A stretch of DNA of 64,000 nt from Flavobacterium piscis (GCF_001686925.1 NZ_LVEN01000013.1:1-64000), one strand, 5' to 3'. Counted from the stretch's first letter, positions 1-9,261 are shown. Notes: generated from the sequence alone by a model not told the origin. Numbers and translations: made by a program.

Positions 1-90
1 ATAAATAAAATACTTTTCTTTGTCTCAGTATGTTAAGATATTGTGTAATGTTGACTAGCTAAGGCTAATCACCCATTGCAAAACGGCCTT

Positions 91-198
91 AAGGTGGTTA
101 TTGCGGCGGGGCTCACCTCTTCCCATCCCGAACAGAGTAGTTAAGCCCGCCTGCGCAGATGGTACTGCAGTTATGTGGGAGAGTATGTCGTCGCCTTT
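91..198 (+). rRNA. rrf: 5S ribosomal RNA
   Basis: Contains the conserved 5S core with CCCATCCCGAACAG and the GAAGTTAAGCCC-like segment (here AGTAGTTAAGCCCGCC), followed by GGTACTGCAG and GGGAGAGTA. The 5' AAGGTGGT pairs with the 3' GTCGCCTT to form helix I, which sets the ends to within a few bases. The preceding 90 bases look like the 23S-5S spacer, so this is the tail of an rRNA operon whose 23S gene lies outside the window. Confidence 0.95.
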
Positions 199-205
199 CT
201 TTTAA

Positions 206-238
206 GAATCCTTCCCGATTTATCGGGAGGGATTTTTT
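206..238 (+). terminator. Terminator of the rRNA operon
   Basis: A 12-base stem (AATCCTTCCCGA / TCGGGAGGGATT, one wobble pair) with a TTTA loop is followed by a run of T. It lies about 10 bases after the 5S gene. Confidence 0.85.
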
Positions 239-255
239 GTTTATATCACTTTGTG

Positions 256-374
256 AAATTTACCGCAAAGTGCGCAAAGGTTTTTTTTATCGTCTGTACT
301 GCTGTCTTTATTAAGGTCGCAAAGGCTGTTCGTTGCGCACTTTGCGTAATCCCTTGCGTTCTTTGCGGTTAAAT
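256..374. repeat. Dispersed imperfect palindrome, accgcaaag family, copy 1
   Basis: Begins TTTACCGCAAAGTGCGCAAAGG and ends with the inverted form CTTTGCGGTTAAAT. Related copies lie at 1577-1725 and 49594-49737. The outer arms pair over roughly 15 bases, with further inverted GCGCAAAG segments inside. It has no convincing reading frame and sits in a gene-free interval. Confidence 0.7.
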
Positions 375-1395
375 AACAGTTTATTTACATGATCTCTTCT
401 GAAAGTAAAAACTATGAGGTTCTATGGATTGGAATTTGGGATTTAGAAGTTGGAATTTCTTTTGAAAATAATACTTCCTTTTTACCGTAAACTGCGTTAG
501 GGATGGGAGCGGTATCCTTTTGCGACACACTACACTTCTGGCAAAGCAGCCTAAAACCTCTCTCGCAAAAGATTTAGCGGACAGCCCGGCCCGGAGGGAA
601 ACGCCCAAATACATTTAATTATGCTTTCTGTGATTTATTTTTAGGTCTCATAAAATCGATAAGTTCTCAATGCTTAGATTGTCGTTAAAAGTCTTAAATT
701 CTTAATGATTTCATTTTTCATGCCGTTTAGTTAGTTTATCAATGATTTTTTTTCTTTTATATTTTCAAAGATCTTAAAATTCTTCAGATGGGTTAAACCC
801 TTTTTTGAATACCACTATATAATTCAAATTATTTAGCCCTTTTTATTTGATTGTAACGTCTATTTAGCTTGCTTTTATTCTGTCTAGTTTAGGTGTAATT
901 AATCCTATTTTGAAAAGGGAATTAATCTCTTTTATGAAAATTGTATTGAATCCAGACTCATTTGCTTTTTCATGTTCTTCGGGTAATTTGATAAGGTCAA
1001 TTATTTTATTGTTCAAATATTAAAGAAATATTCTGTTAGTTTATATAATACGTATTTAGAAAATAATCCCATATTTCGAGCTAATTCAAACGTTTTTTAG
1101 AAAGATTTCTTTTTTCAAATGTAATCTAACTTAAAAGAGCGATATTTTTTTTTAGTTTATTAGCCCAAAGTTATAATTTTGAGGGATGATTTCTATTAAA
1201 TAAGTTGCATTTCAATGGTTGAGATCATTGACAATATTTAGAAAGCAGCCATTTATTTTTGTACGAAAAAACCTTTGTATAGGTTCTGAACCTTGAGAAA
1301 TCCGTAGATATTCAATGGGAATTTGGATTTTAGAGGATTGGAATTTATTTATAATCAGTTCATTAAAAATAATTTAATTTTTATTCGTAAAAACC
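375..1395. other. Gene-free, AT-rich interval between 5S and tRNA-Asp
   Basis: I see no convincing coding region. The short open frames here lack homology-like composition and overlap repeats. The stretch holds one 113-base dispersed palindrome (493-606), listed separately. The rest is AT-rich sequence with no recognisable RNA or protein signal. Confidence 0.6.
493..606. repeat. Dispersed palindromic element, gcggtatcc family, copy 1
   Basis: Reads from GCGTTAGGGATGGGAGCGGTATCC to GCGGACAGCCCGGCCCGGAGGGAAACGCCC, with central CTTTTGC and GCAAAAG arms that pair. A shorter copy in the opposite orientation lies at 37318-37404, with a matching GGGCGTTCCC end and a TATCCCTAACGC end. The two share both termini but differ in the central loop, as expected for a mobile or hairpin-forming intergenic repeat. 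Confidence 0.75.
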
Positions 1396-1396
1396 C

Positions 1397-1426
1397 TTGT
1401 AGAATCCAACTTCTGTTGTATTTTTG
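1397..1426 (+). promoter_or_regulatory. Promoter of tRNA-Asp
   Basis: TTG at 1397-1399 and TATTTTTG at 1419-1426 are separated by 19 bases. This matches the Bacteroidota housekeeping sigma consensus (TTTG at -33, TAnnTTTG at -7). It lies about 20 bases before the tRNA. Confidence 0.65.
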
Positions 1427-1445
1427 CACTCACAATAACGCAGTT

Positions 1446-1519
1446 GGTTTGGTAGTTCAGTTGGTTAGAATACATGCCTGTCACGCATGGGGTCGCGGGT
1501 TCGAGTCCCGTCCAGACCG
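1446..1519 (+). tRNA. tRNA-Asp (anticodon GTC)
   Basis: The acceptor stem GGTTTGG pairs with CCAGACC (one T-G wobble). The D-arm is TAGTTCAGTTGGTTAGAATA. The anticodon arm ATGCCTGTCACGCAT carries GTC, and the T-arm is CGGGTTCGAGTCCCG. CCA is not encoded, as is usual here. Confidence 0.95.
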
Positions 1520-1528
1520 CAATATTGG

Positions 1529-1558
1529 AAGAAGCCTTTCTTAACGGAAAGGCTTTTT
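1529..1558 (+). terminator. Terminator after tRNA-Asp
   Basis: The stem AAGCCTTTC / GAAAGGCTT with a short TTAACG loop is followed by a T tract. Confidence 0.8.
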
Positions 1559-1576
1559 TGTTTTTATATCTTTTGA

Positions 1577-1725
1577 GATTTAACCGCAAAGAACGCCAAG
1601 ATTTAATTTTACTTTACGCATAGAAAACACAAAGTTCGCAAAGCTAGATCAAGACAAAGCTTTGCGAACTTTATGTTTTCTAAAAAGCATACTTTAAAAA
1701 TCTTAGCGGACTTTGCGGTTAAATC
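1577..1725. repeat. Dispersed imperfect palindrome, accgcaaag family, copy 2
   Basis: Starts GATTTAACCGCAAAGAACGC and ends with the mirror CTTTGCGGTTAAATC. Inside, AAAACACAAAGTTCGCAAAG pairs with CTTTGCGAACTTTATGTTTT. Same family as 256-374 and 49594-49737. Confidence 0.75.
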
Positions 1726-1787
1726 AACACTATTTTATATTCCAAACTATTTATTTCTTCTTATATTTATATGTCATTATTATCTCA

Positions 1788-2609
1788 ATGGAACATTCCG
1801 GTCAGAAACTAGATAGATATTACATCAAAAAAGTAGATGCCGATAAAAAAAGCATTTATTGCCACCATGATTTGATGGGTGAATTGTTTGTGCCTACACA
1901 TAAACACAACAAAGCTCAGTTGCTATATGCTGAAGGTGATGTTGTTTTTGTAACTACAGAAACTAAAACTTATTTTTTGCCTGCAAGGCATTTTATTTGG
2001 ATTCCGAGTGGTGTTTCGCACAGTATTGAACCAAAATCTGAAAGTGTGACAATGCGAAATTTGTATTTTCCTGTTGAGAAAGACGAGGATTTGTTTTATA
2101 AAAATGAAGGGATCTATCCGGTCAATAATTTACTGTTGCAAATGATGCTTTTTACCAATAGGTGGAATGGTGATCTCAAAAAAGGCTCTCCGAATTTTGC
2201 CATTGCCAAAGCGATCAAAGCAATATTACCTCAAATATGCCTTACTAATTTACCTTTAGAATTACCGCAGCCTAAAGATCCGCGTTTGAGTAAAATTTTG
2301 CGCCATGTTGAGAATAATTTGGGAGAAACGATTTTGTTCTCAGAAGTTGCACATGAATTTGGTTACAGCGAACGTTCTTTGTATCGCTTATTTCAAAAAG
2401 ATCTTAATATGTCATTCATTCAATATTATACTATTCGAAGAATTTTGAAAGCAATTGAGCTTTTATTAGAAAGAAAACTTTCGGTAAAAGAGGTAGCGCT
2501 TGAAGTTGGATATAATAGCGTTCCGACATTTAGTAATACATTCTTTAAATTCCTCGGACAAAGACCTTCTGACTACTTAAATAGGGAAGAGATTTTAGAA
2601 GGGAAGTAA
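1788..2609 (+). CDS. AraC-family transcriptional regulator
   Basis: The 273-residue protein has an N-terminal cupin-like sensor half (residues about 30-110, with PTHKHNKAQLLY resembling the H-x-H sensory motif). The C-terminal half is an AraC-type double helix-turn-helix (about 170-268), ending in the family signature GYNSVPTFSNTFFKFLGQRPSDY. The reading frame stays open upstream to 1713, but that extension runs into the palindromic repeat and encodes an unlikely hydrophobic leader, so I chose the ATG at 1788. The gene stands in front of, and co-directional with, an efflux operon starting at 2927, so it probably controls that operon. The ligand is unknown. Confidence 0.88.
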   Translation: MEHSGQKLDRYYIKKVDADKKSIYCHHDLMGELFVPTHKHNKAQLLYAEGDVVFVTTETKTYFLPARHFIWIPSGVSHSIEPKSESVTMRNLYFPVEKDEDLFYKNEGIYPVNNLLLQMMLFTNRWNGDLKKGSPNFAIAKAIKAILPQICLTNLPLELPQPKDPRLSKILRHVENNLGETILFSEVAHEFGYSERSLYRLFQKDLNMSFIQYYTIRRILKAIELLLERKLSVKEVALEVGYNSVPTFSNTFFKFLGQRPSDYLNREEILEGK

Positions 2610-2618
2610 AATTTTTTA

Positions 2619-2757
2619 TTTCACGCAGATTTGACAGATTTTAGCAGATCAGCGCAGATTTATTTAAAAATGTCTTTCTACATCCTTACTAAGTTCTCCT
2701 AATAAATAAAATAATATACGTAAATCTGCGTAAATCCTTTAAATCTGCGTGAAATTT
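2619..2757. repeat. Intergenic palindrome, cagattt/aaatctg type
   Basis: TTTCACGCAGATTTGACAG at the left is mirrored by AAATCTGCGTGAAATTT at the right, with extra CAGATTT and AAATCTGCG units inside. It sits between the AraC gene and the efflux operon and may also form the regulator's terminator. Confidence 0.6.
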
Positions 2758-2811
2758 AAAATCCAAACATTGTTTTTTAATGAATTGTTTATCAGTGTTT
2801 TAATATAACGT

Positions 2812-2881
2812 TTTCGGAAAATAAAATTTTAACATATGTCCGAAATGAATATGTTATTGACTTTTTATAATTATCAGTCAA
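2812..2881 (+). promoter_or_regulatory. Inverted repeats upstream of the efflux operon
   Basis: Two inverted repeats lie 45-115 bases before the tolC-like start. TTTCGGA (2812-2818) mirrors TCCGAAA (2839-2845), and TTGACT (2857-2862) mirrors AGTCAA (2876-2881). These are candidate operator sites for the adjacent AraC regulator. AraC proteins more often bind direct repeats, so this is only a suggestion. Confidence 0.35.
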
Positions 2882-2926
2882 CAAAAAAATGTGGGAACTT
2901 TGCAGTATTAAAATCTTAAAATATTC

Positions 2927-4285
2927 ATGTTCCTTAAAACAACAAATTCTACAGAAGATTGTTTTCTCAAAATCGTGTTGATATTTATAATCGTATTAAC
3001 ATTCAGTAATGTACAAGCACAGGAAATTCATTCGGTTTCGTTAAGTGAAGCAGTGAAACTGGCTAAAGAAAACAATAAAAAAATCCTTAGATCTCAGTTA
3101 GAGACTACGCTCTCTGAGCAAAACATCAAAGAAAGAAAAGAACTCCGTTTGCCGGATATCGAATTAAACGGTGAATATTCCAGAATTACCAATATTACGG
3201 AATTCAAAGGAAATGGTTTCCTAAATGGTAAAGAAGTAACCAAAGCAATTCCGGAGATTTATCAGGTAAATTCCACTTTTAAAATGCCAATTTATGCCGG
3301 TAATAAGATCAATAACGCCATTAAAATTGCCAATCAGGAAAATGAAATTGCCAAAATAAAAACCGAAAAGACCGAGAATGATATCGAGCTTGAAGTGGTA
3401 GCCAATTATCTGGCGATTTATAAAATGATGGAACTTCAGAAGATTTTTGAAGAAAACATCAAAGAAGAAAAAAGCCGATTGAAAGAAGTTCAATCACTTC
3501 AAAAACACGGAACCGTTACAAAAAATGAAGTGCTGAGAGCCGAATTGCAGCTTTCGGACCGTGAATTGAATTCGCTGACCAATTCAAAAAATATAAAAAT
3601 CGCATTGCATGATTTAAAGACTTTGATTCAGCTTCCTGAAAACGAAGATGTGGCGATTGATACAACGGCAAACATTGATGAAATGAATAGTTTGGATCCG
3701 TATGATTTTTATTTGGAAAAAGCTTTTCAGAACGAAGAAATGCGAATCGCAAGCCAGGAATTAAACATCAAAAAAACAGAACTGAAATTGGTGAAAGGAA
3801 ATTATCTGCCTACGGTAAATTTCTTTGGCAACTATGGATTTTATTATCCCAACTACAAATTTTTTCCACCAAATCCGTACTTGTACACTTTAGGACAAAT
3901 CGGTATCGAAGCGCATTTTGATATTTCGGCTTTGTATAAAAACAAGACCAAAGTAGAACAAGCTACGACGCAAATCGAATGGCAAAAAATGCAGTCTGAA
4001 ATTATAAAAGATGAAATTCAGGATAAACTGTTTAAAGAACATACCCAATACCAGGAAATCCTTGAAAAGTTTGTGGTTGTTGATAAAGCTTTGGATTTGG
4101 CCAATGAAAATTACCGAATTGTAAAATTAAAATACTTAAACCAATTGGTTTTGATAACCGAAATGGTGGATGCCGATAACGCTTTATTACAGGCAAAATA
4201 CAATAAGATTTCGACCCGATTGGACGCGATTCTTAAACATTATGAATTGCTTCATACGGCCGGAATAATGCCGGATCAGATTTAA
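2927..4285 (+). CDS. TolC-family outer membrane efflux protein
   Basis: The 452-residue protein starts with a charged stretch and a hydrophobic signal segment (about residues 14-31, ending NVQAQ). The body is rich in long amphipathic helices, typical of the two OEP repeats of TolC-like trimeric channels. The NNKKILRSQLE region near residue 55, and later helices around 160-220 and 330-430, fit the coiled-coil barrel. It is the first gene of a three-gene set with a membrane fusion protein and an MFS pump, and so would form the outer membrane exit duct. Substrate cannot be inferred. Confidence 0.9.
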   Translation: MFLKTTNSTEDCFLKIVLIFIIVLTFSNVQAQEIHSVSLSEAVKLAKENNKKILRSQLETTLSEQNIKERKELRLPDIELNGEYSRITNITEFKGNGFLNGKEVTKAIPEIYQVNSTFKMPIYAGNKINNAIKIANQENEIAKIKTEKTENDIELEVVANYLAIYKMMELQKIFEENIKEEKSRLKEVQSLQKHGTVTKNEVLRAELQLSDRELNSLTNSKNIKIALHDLKTLIQLPENEDVAIDTTANIDEMNSLDPYDFYLEKAFQNEEMRIASQELNIKKTELKLVKGNYLPTVNFFGNYGFYYPNYKFFPPNPYLYTLGQIGIEAHFDISALYKNKTKVEQATTQIEWQKMQSEIIKDEIQDKLFKEHTQYQEILEKFVVVDKALDLANENYRIVKLKYLNQLVLITEMVDADNALLQAKYNKISTRLDAILKHYELLHTAGIMPDQI

Positions 4286-4350
4286 TTTAAGAAGAAAGAA
4301 GCAAGAAGAAAGATTTTAGAAGCAAGAGAATAGTAAAGAATATAGATTTT

Positions 4351-4400
4351 AAGTTCCAGAGGAACGATTCATATTGTAGCGCCGGATTTTAATCCGGTGG
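4351..4400. repeat. Short dispersed repeat, ttccggaggaacg family
   Basis: AGTTCCAGAGGAACGATTCATATTGTAGCGCCGGATTTTAATCCGG resembles the segment at 8067-8112 (GTTCCGGAGGAACGAAACATATTGTAG). It contains the short hairpin CCGGATTTTAATCCGG. It lies between the tolC-like and hlyD-like genes. Confidence 0.6.
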
Positions 4401-4438
4401 AGAATTAGAAAAAATAGAAATAAAGAATATAAAATAAT

Positions 4439-5491
4439 ATGGTTAAGATAAAAAATGAAACTAAAAGAAACAGAACGTTTCATGTATTAATAACAGTTAT
4501 TGCTTGCATATTAGTAGCAAGCGGAATCATTTTAGGGATTTGGTTTTATGTGTTCAATAGCAATCATGAAGAAACCAATGACGCGCAGGTTGAGCAATAT
4601 GTAACACCTATCATGTCCAGAATTACGGGTTATGTTCAGGAAGTTCGTTTTGATGAAAATCAGTTTGTGCATAAAGGCGATACTTTGGTGGTGATTGACA
4701 ATAGAGAATACAAATCAAAATTGAATGTGGCGCTGGCCGATGTTCAAAGTGCAAAACAAAGCAGCGTTGTGGCCGAAAGAAATGTAGCAACAACAGCAAG
4801 TACAACCACAATTGGCGAATCGCAATTGGCTGCAGCCAAAACCAATCTTTGGAAAACAAAATTAGAATACGAACGTTATCAGGCTTTGGTAAAAGATGAA
4901 GCCGCAACATCGCAACAATTAGAGAAAGTACGAGCAGATTATGAATCGGCGCAAGCGCATTTTCAGGAAATGCGAGACAGAATTCAGTCATCCAATTTAA
5001 GTACTTCTCAGGCGCAGGCAAATGTTCCTACGATGCAAACCAATATTGCGTCGAAACAAGCTGTGGCAGATAACGCTGCATTGTTTCTTTCGTACACCAT
5101 AATAACCGCACCTTATGACGGTTGGGTGGGCAAGAGAACTTTGCAACCAAGGCAAATGGTTAAGGAAGGACAATCATTAGTTTCTATTGTAAGCAAAGAA
5201 AAATGGATTACGGCGAATTTTAAGGAAACGCAATTACAATATTTAACCGTTGGTCAGGAAGTTCGCATTAAGGCTGATGCTTTGAGTGGTAAAGAATTTA
5301 CAGGAATCATTACTTCATTGTCTCCGGCAAGTGGCGCGAGATTCTCGTTATTGCCTCCGGACAATGCAACAGGGAACTTTGTGAAAATCGAACAAAGAAT
5401 TCCGGTTCGTATTCAAATGAAAGAAGCCAACAAACAAGCCGACTTTTTAAGAGCCGGAATGAATATCACGGTTATTGCAGAACACCACTAA
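4439..5491 (+). CDS. HlyD/EmrA-family membrane fusion protein
   Basis: The 350-residue protein has a single N-terminal transmembrane segment (about 16-38). It is followed by the biotinyl-lipoyl-like half ARITGYVQEVRFDENQ-type strand (residues about 58-88), a long alpha-helical hairpin (about 90-205, Ala/Gln/Glu rich), and the second lipoyl half with TIITAPYDGWVGKRT near 220. The C-terminus is a beta-barrel. This order matches EmrA-type periplasmic adaptors that pair with DHA2 MFS pumps. The stop codon TAA (5489-5491) is one base before the next gene's ATG, so the two are translationally coupled. Confidence 0.93.
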   Translation: MVKIKNETKRNRTFHVLITVIACILVASGIILGIWFYVFNSNHEETNDAQVEQYVTPIMSRITGYVQEVRFDENQFVHKGDTLVVIDNREYKSKLNVALADVQSAKQSSVVAERNVATTASTTTIGESQLAAAKTNLWKTKLEYERYQALVKDEAATSQQLEKVRADYESAQAHFQEMRDRIQSSNLSTSQAQANVPTMQTNIASKQAVADNAALFLSYTIITAPYDGWVGKRTLQPRQMVKEGQSLVSIVSKEKWITANFKETQLQYLTVGQEVRIKADALSGKEFTGIITSLSPASGARFSLLPPDNATGNFVKIEQRIPVRIQMKEANKQADFLRAGMNITVIAEHH

Positions 5492-5492
5492 A

Positions 5493-7076
5493 ATGGAAGA
5501 TAAAAGTATTTTTAAATCCTGGGTTCCAAAATGGGCAATCATTATTATTTTGTTTGTCTGTCTCTTGCATTCCATGATTTTATTGGGCGTTTATACGTCA
5601 AACGTAACGTACGCGGCAAGTTTTCTGGACATTGAGCCTGAGGATTTGCAGTTTGCGATGTGCGTTACATACGGAACTTTGCTGGCAACAATCTTGATCG
5701 AAAGTCGATTTTCGAGTTTTTTCCCTGCCAAAAATTATCTCATGGCGGTGTATTCCGTTATCGGGATTACGATAATTTCATCGGCCTATATTACAAATTT
5801 TTATGTCTTTTTATTGCTGCGTGTTGCCGAGGGAATTTTAATGGCGCTTCCGGTAATTACGATCAGGCAATTGTTGATAGAACAATTCAATTCTAAAAAC
5901 GCCATCATAATTGGTTTCTCTCTTTATTACGGTTCATTGTTATTGTCAACGCCGTTTATTATGAATATCGCCGTTTGGTTTTTGGATCATTACGATTGGA
6001 AATACATGTTGTATGTTTCGGGCGGACTTCAGGTTCTGAATGTCTTCTTGATTCTGGTTACTTTTCGTGGACATAGAATCACAAAGAAAATTCCGTTGTA
6101 TCAAATCGACTGGATCAGTTATATTTTGGTGCTAACGGCAATTCTCGGCGGTGCGTACTTTTTTGTTTATGCTGAGAAAAAATACTGGTTTGAGTCTGCT
6201 CATATGGTTTTAATATTGATGATTGCGCTCATTACAGGAGGATTATTCATCTTTAAAGAACTTTTGGTAAAAAGACCTACCTTTAATTTTGAAGTTTTTA
6301 AATACGCCAATCTGCGAATTGGTTTTTTGTTATTCTTTCTTTTTTACATCAGTAGAGCCACGCTAAGTCTGTGTCATTCGGCGATGTATTCAATCTGGAA
6401 TTGGGATCCATCCCGAGTTGCCGGCGTGCAATACATAAACGGATTAGGAAATGTAATTGGACTAATTTTGGCTGCTTTTTTCCTAATGAAATCCGTTTCG
6501 ACTAAAGTTATTTTTATCATTGGATTTTCGCTAATTGCGTTATTTCACTTTTGGTTTACGTTTCTTTTTGTGCCAGATGTCGCTTTATCAGATATTATCA
6601 TTCCGTATGTTTTGCAAGGCATTGGTGTTGGATTTTTATTCGTTCCTCTAATTTTGTTTACTACATCATCGGTTCCTGCAAAAATGGCGGTTTCTTCAGG
6701 AATTGTTGGGGTTTCCGGGCGTTTCTGGGGAAGCACAATTGGCTTTTGCGTGATGCAGAATGCGATGGTATTTTTAAACAAAAAACACTTTCTTAAACTA
6801 AGCCAATTCGTAACAGGAGATAATCCGCAAGCTCAGGAAACAATCACCAAAACTGCGCAGAGCTTCGCTGCAAAAGGATATTCGCTTGATGAATCGAATA
6901 CATTAGCGCTCAAAAAAGTTTTTAGCACTGTCGCCAAACAATCGACTCTATTGGCCGATATGGAAATTTATACCATCGTTGGGTATGGTTTGGTAGTTTT
7001 AATTATTCTTATTGCCTGTAATCAGCATTTATGTCATACAGCTAATTTGTTTAAAAAGAAGATTTGGATTAGTTGA
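5493..7076 (+). CDS. MFS transporter, EmrB/DHA2-like pump
   Basis: The 527-residue integral membrane protein has about 14 hydrophobic segments. The second segment is followed by an arginine-containing loop, and LLLRVAEGILMALPVITIRQLL near residue 110 resembles MFS motif C/B regions. Length and 14-helix topology fit the DHA2 drug:proton antiporters that work with an EmrA-like adaptor. The frame is open to a TTG at 5475 inside the hlyD-like gene, but the ATG at 5493, directly after that gene's stop, is the natural start. It is the last gene of the operon and is followed by a perfect 40-base palindrome. Confidence 0.92.
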   Translation: MEDKSIFKSWVPKWAIIIILFVCLLHSMILLGVYTSNVTYAASFLDIEPEDLQFAMCVTYGTLLATILIESRFSSFFPAKNYLMAVYSVIGITIISSAYITNFYVFLLLRVAEGILMALPVITIRQLLIEQFNSKNAIIIGFSLYYGSLLLSTPFIMNIAVWFLDHYDWKYMLYVSGGLQVLNVFLILVTFRGHRITKKIPLYQIDWISYILVLTAILGGAYFFVYAEKKYWFESAHMVLILMIALITGGLFIFKELLVKRPTFNFEVFKYANLRIGFLLFFLFYISRATLSLCHSAMYSIWNWDPSRVAGVQYINGLGNVIGLILAAFFLMKSVSTKVIFIIGFSLIALFHFWFTFLFVPDVALSDIIIPYVLQGIGVGFLFVPLILFTTSSVPAKMAVSSGIVGVSGRFWGSTIGFCVMQNAMVFLNKKHFLKLSQFVTGDNPQAQETITKTAQSFAAKGYSLDESNTLALKKVFSTVAKQSTLLADMEIYTIVGYGLVVLIILIACNQHLCHTANLFKKKIWIS

Positions 7077-7082
7077 TGGTTT

Positions 7083-7122
7083 TAATCTCGCAATCCCGAT
7101 AGCTATCGGGATTGCGAGATTA
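7083..7122. terminator. Perfect 40-base palindrome, likely terminator
   Basis: TAATCTCGCAATCCCGATAG is followed directly by its exact reverse complement and then a run of A/T. It lies 6 bases after the MFS stop codon and can form a 20-bp hairpin. On the plus strand the U tract is poor; on the minus strand (TTTTTTTAATCTCG) the T tract precedes the stem, so termination efficiency is uncertain. Confidence 0.6.
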
Positions 7123-7218
7123 AAAAAAACTCAGCGAATCTCTGCGAGAAACCTCCGCGAATCTCTGTGAAATAACTCTTTATTACCTTATCTTGCAACC
7201 GTTAAAAAAACAAAAATA

Positions 7219-7884
7219 ATGAAACAGCAATGTGTAATTTTTGATATGGATGGCGTGATTTGTCACACCAATCCGCATCATGCAAAAGCTTTCGAGGCAT
7301 TTTTCGATAAATATCAAATTTCTCATTCAGAGCAGGAATTTGAAGAACATATGTACGGAAAACATAATGGATATATTATGACGCATTTCTTCAAGCGCCC
7401 AATTGCGGGAGAAGAACTCGTAAAACTCGAAGATGAAAAAGAAGGAATGTTTCGTGAGATTTATAAAGACAAAGTCGAAACCATTCCGCATTATTTGGAG
7501 TTTTTAGGCGAACTGAAATCTCGTGGATTCAAAACGGCCGTGGCAACATCGGCACCGCGCGCAAATCTTGATTTGATTATGGGCGCACTAAAATTCGAAG
7601 ACAAAATGGATTCTGTAATGGCAAGTGAAGACGTAAAATCTCATAAACCAAGTCCCGAAGTATATCTGGAATCTGCCAAACGTGTTGGCGTTTCTCCGTC
7701 TGATTGTATTGTTTTCGAAGATTCTTTTTCGGGCGTTACAGCAGGCTTAAATGCCGGAATGAAAGTCGTAGGTGTTTTGAGTACACATACAAAAGGACAG
7801 CTTCCGCCATGTAGTTTTTATATCAATGATTATAGCGAAGTGAATGTTGATAAGGTAATTGAGTTATTAAATTCCAATTTTTAA
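7219..7884 (+). CDS. HAD-superfamily phosphatase, beta-phosphoglucomutase-like
   Basis: The 221-residue protein shows all HAD motifs. Motif I is FDMDGV with D9 as nucleophile and D11. The helical cap covers about residues 16-85. Motif II is VATSAP near 112, motif III is the lysine of SHKPSPEVYL near 144, and motif IV is VFEDSFSGVTAG near 167. This fits subfamily I with the helical cap (sugar phosphatase or phosphoglucomutase-like). The substrate cannot be told from sequence. It stands alone, 140 bases after the efflux operon. Confidence 0.9.
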   Translation: MKQQCVIFDMDGVICHTNPHHAKAFEAFFDKYQISHSEQEFEEHMYGKHNGYIMTHFFKRPIAGEELVKLEDEKEGMFREIYKDKVETIPHYLEFLGELKSRGFKTAVATSAPRANLDLIMGALKFEDKMDSVMASEDVKSHKPSPEVYLESAKRVGVSPSDCIVFEDSFSGVTAGLNAGMKVVGVLSTHTKGQLPPCSFYINDYSEVNVDKVIELLNSNF

Positions 7885-8300
7885 ATTCCAAATTCCAACA
7901 CAAGCGAAATTTACCTCAATTTTGTCATTTCGAGAAACGAGAAATCTTCGTAAGTAACTCCGTAACGAGATTTCAATCTTGTCGAGCTTCTAGTGGTTAC
8001 TTTGCGCTCCTAGGGATTGAAATCCCTAGCTACAAAATAAATCATTCCTCCGGAATTTTATAAAGAGTTCCGGAGGAACGAAACATATTGTAGGGATGGA
8101 TTTTAATCTATCTTAGCGATTAGAAATGATGAAGTAAATGAATAGCCTCCTGCTTTAGCTGGAGGTGTTTTTACGTTTTAAAGAAAGACTTTAGCCAAAA
8201 TTTGATTTTATATATGAAAATAATAATTAGAGTTGAACGCATATATGGGTTCAAATGAAAATAAGTTTTGAGGATTTTTGCTTTTTGAAACTTTAAAAAT
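7885..8300. repeat. Gene-free interval of stacked dispersed repeats
   Basis: This 416-base interval holds three repeat pieces: TTCCTCCGGAATTTTATAAAGAGTTCCGGAGGAACG (8046-8081, a hairpin), GGATTTTAATC units, and the ATAGCCTCCTGCTTTAGCTGGAGG hairpin (8142-8165), whose relatives lie at 37480-37627 and 40021-40126. I see no gene. Confidence 0.6.
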
Positions 8301-8301
8301 T

Positions 8302-8535
8302 ATGAACAAAAATCATCTTTCGAAAGAAGTTGAAACGAGACTAAAAGTTTTTTTTATTGATGTGATAGATCCCAAAGATATGGCAAAGATAATACGACAA
8401 GTAAATCATCTTCTTTCTTTATGTGTAATGCGAGGATGCGAAACGGTAGAATCTGAAGTAAAAAATATTGAAGATAATTTTTATTGGCTCAATAAATTAG
8501 CCGAAGCTTTAGATCCTTATTTGGATGTTGATTGA
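8302..8535 (+). CDS. Small hypothetical protein
   Basis: The 77-residue protein is predicted mostly helical, with basic N-terminal and acidic C-terminal halves and no signal peptide. The frame is open to a TTG at 8278, but the ATG at 8302 gives the cleaner start. I do not recognise a family. The two cysteines (CVMRGCE) are not in a recognised metal motif. It is followed by two other small unknown genes in the same direction. Confidence 0.55.
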   Translation: MNKNHLSKEVETRLKVFFIDVIDPKDMAKIIRQVNHLLSLCVMRGCETVESEVKNIEDNFYWLNKLAEALDPYLDVD

Positions 8536-8634
8536 ATGCAATTATAAGAACAAGAACATTTTTTTGTTTAAAAATATATTTTAATAAACCGAAAATTCTT
8601 ATTTTTAAATAATGTCATTTAATTGAACAAAAAG

Positions 8635-9261
8635 ATGAAAAAGGAAATTCTGGAACAAATTAAAAAATTAGGCGGAAATATAGACAATGTAAAAGGCAAT
8701 TCGCTTCAGGAAGATTTACAATCCATAACTTTTGATACCGTTTTGTATCAACGACCAACAGATAAACCTTGGGCAACCGCTGAAGAAGAAGAACCGATTT
8801 ACGGAATTGGAGATTTTATTAATCAAAACGAATCGCTTTTTAAAGAAGATAAAGCAGCTCTTTACGATAAAATCATTCAAAAATATTTCAGATTAACAAC
8901 CGAAGGTTTTGGGCAGGTTTTTTGGGAAGCTTCTCCTTTTACACCTTTTAAAGAAGGAACACCAGATTACGCTGAATGGAATGGTGATTTCACAGACGAT
9001 GAAACAGATTTAACTGAAATTATAAAAGTAACAAATGATCCTTCGCCAGATTTTATAATGCTTTTTACGAGTTATGGTTTTCCAGATAGTTATTACATCG
9101 CTTTATCTGACCCAAATCCCGAAAATCCAACTTTATTTGGCACAGATCATGAAGTCTTTTTCAGGGAAGTTACAAATGAAGGAAACTTAGAAGATTTTTT
9201 AAACACTTTTATGACCAAAGAGGAACTATTGGAAATTGTGAAGAGGAGAATTGAAAAGTAA
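8635..9261 (+). CDS. Hypothetical protein, possibly SMI1/KNR4 (SUKH)-like
   Basis: This is a 208-residue acidic cytoplasmic protein. The C-terminal part (LFGTDHEVFFREVTNEG then a helix) resembles the end of SUKH-type immunity proteins, and the middle contains aromatic-rich segments. The similarity is by eye only. The ATG at 8635 was chosen over an upstream TTG at 8623. The upstream neighbour is an 77-residue unknown. If it is an immunity protein, no toxin gene is visible next to it. Confidence 0.5.
   Translation: MKKEILEQIKKLGGNIDNVKGNSLQEDLQSITFDTVLYQRPTDKPWATAEEEEPIYGIGDFINQNESLFKEDKAALYDKIIQKYFRLTTEGFGQVFWEASPFTPFKEGTPDYAEWNGDFTDDETDLTEIIKVTNDPSPDFIMLFTSYGFPDSYYIALSDPNPENPTLFGTDHEVFFREVTNEGNLEDFLNTFMTKEELLEIVKRRIEK

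Noticed and set aside
381..614. Minus-strand open frame of 77 codons
   Set aside because: It coincides with the gcggtatcc palindrome and has no protein-like pattern.
1323..1544. Open frame across tRNA-Asp
   Set aside because: It overlaps the tRNA and its promoter; the peptide includes translated tRNA sequence.
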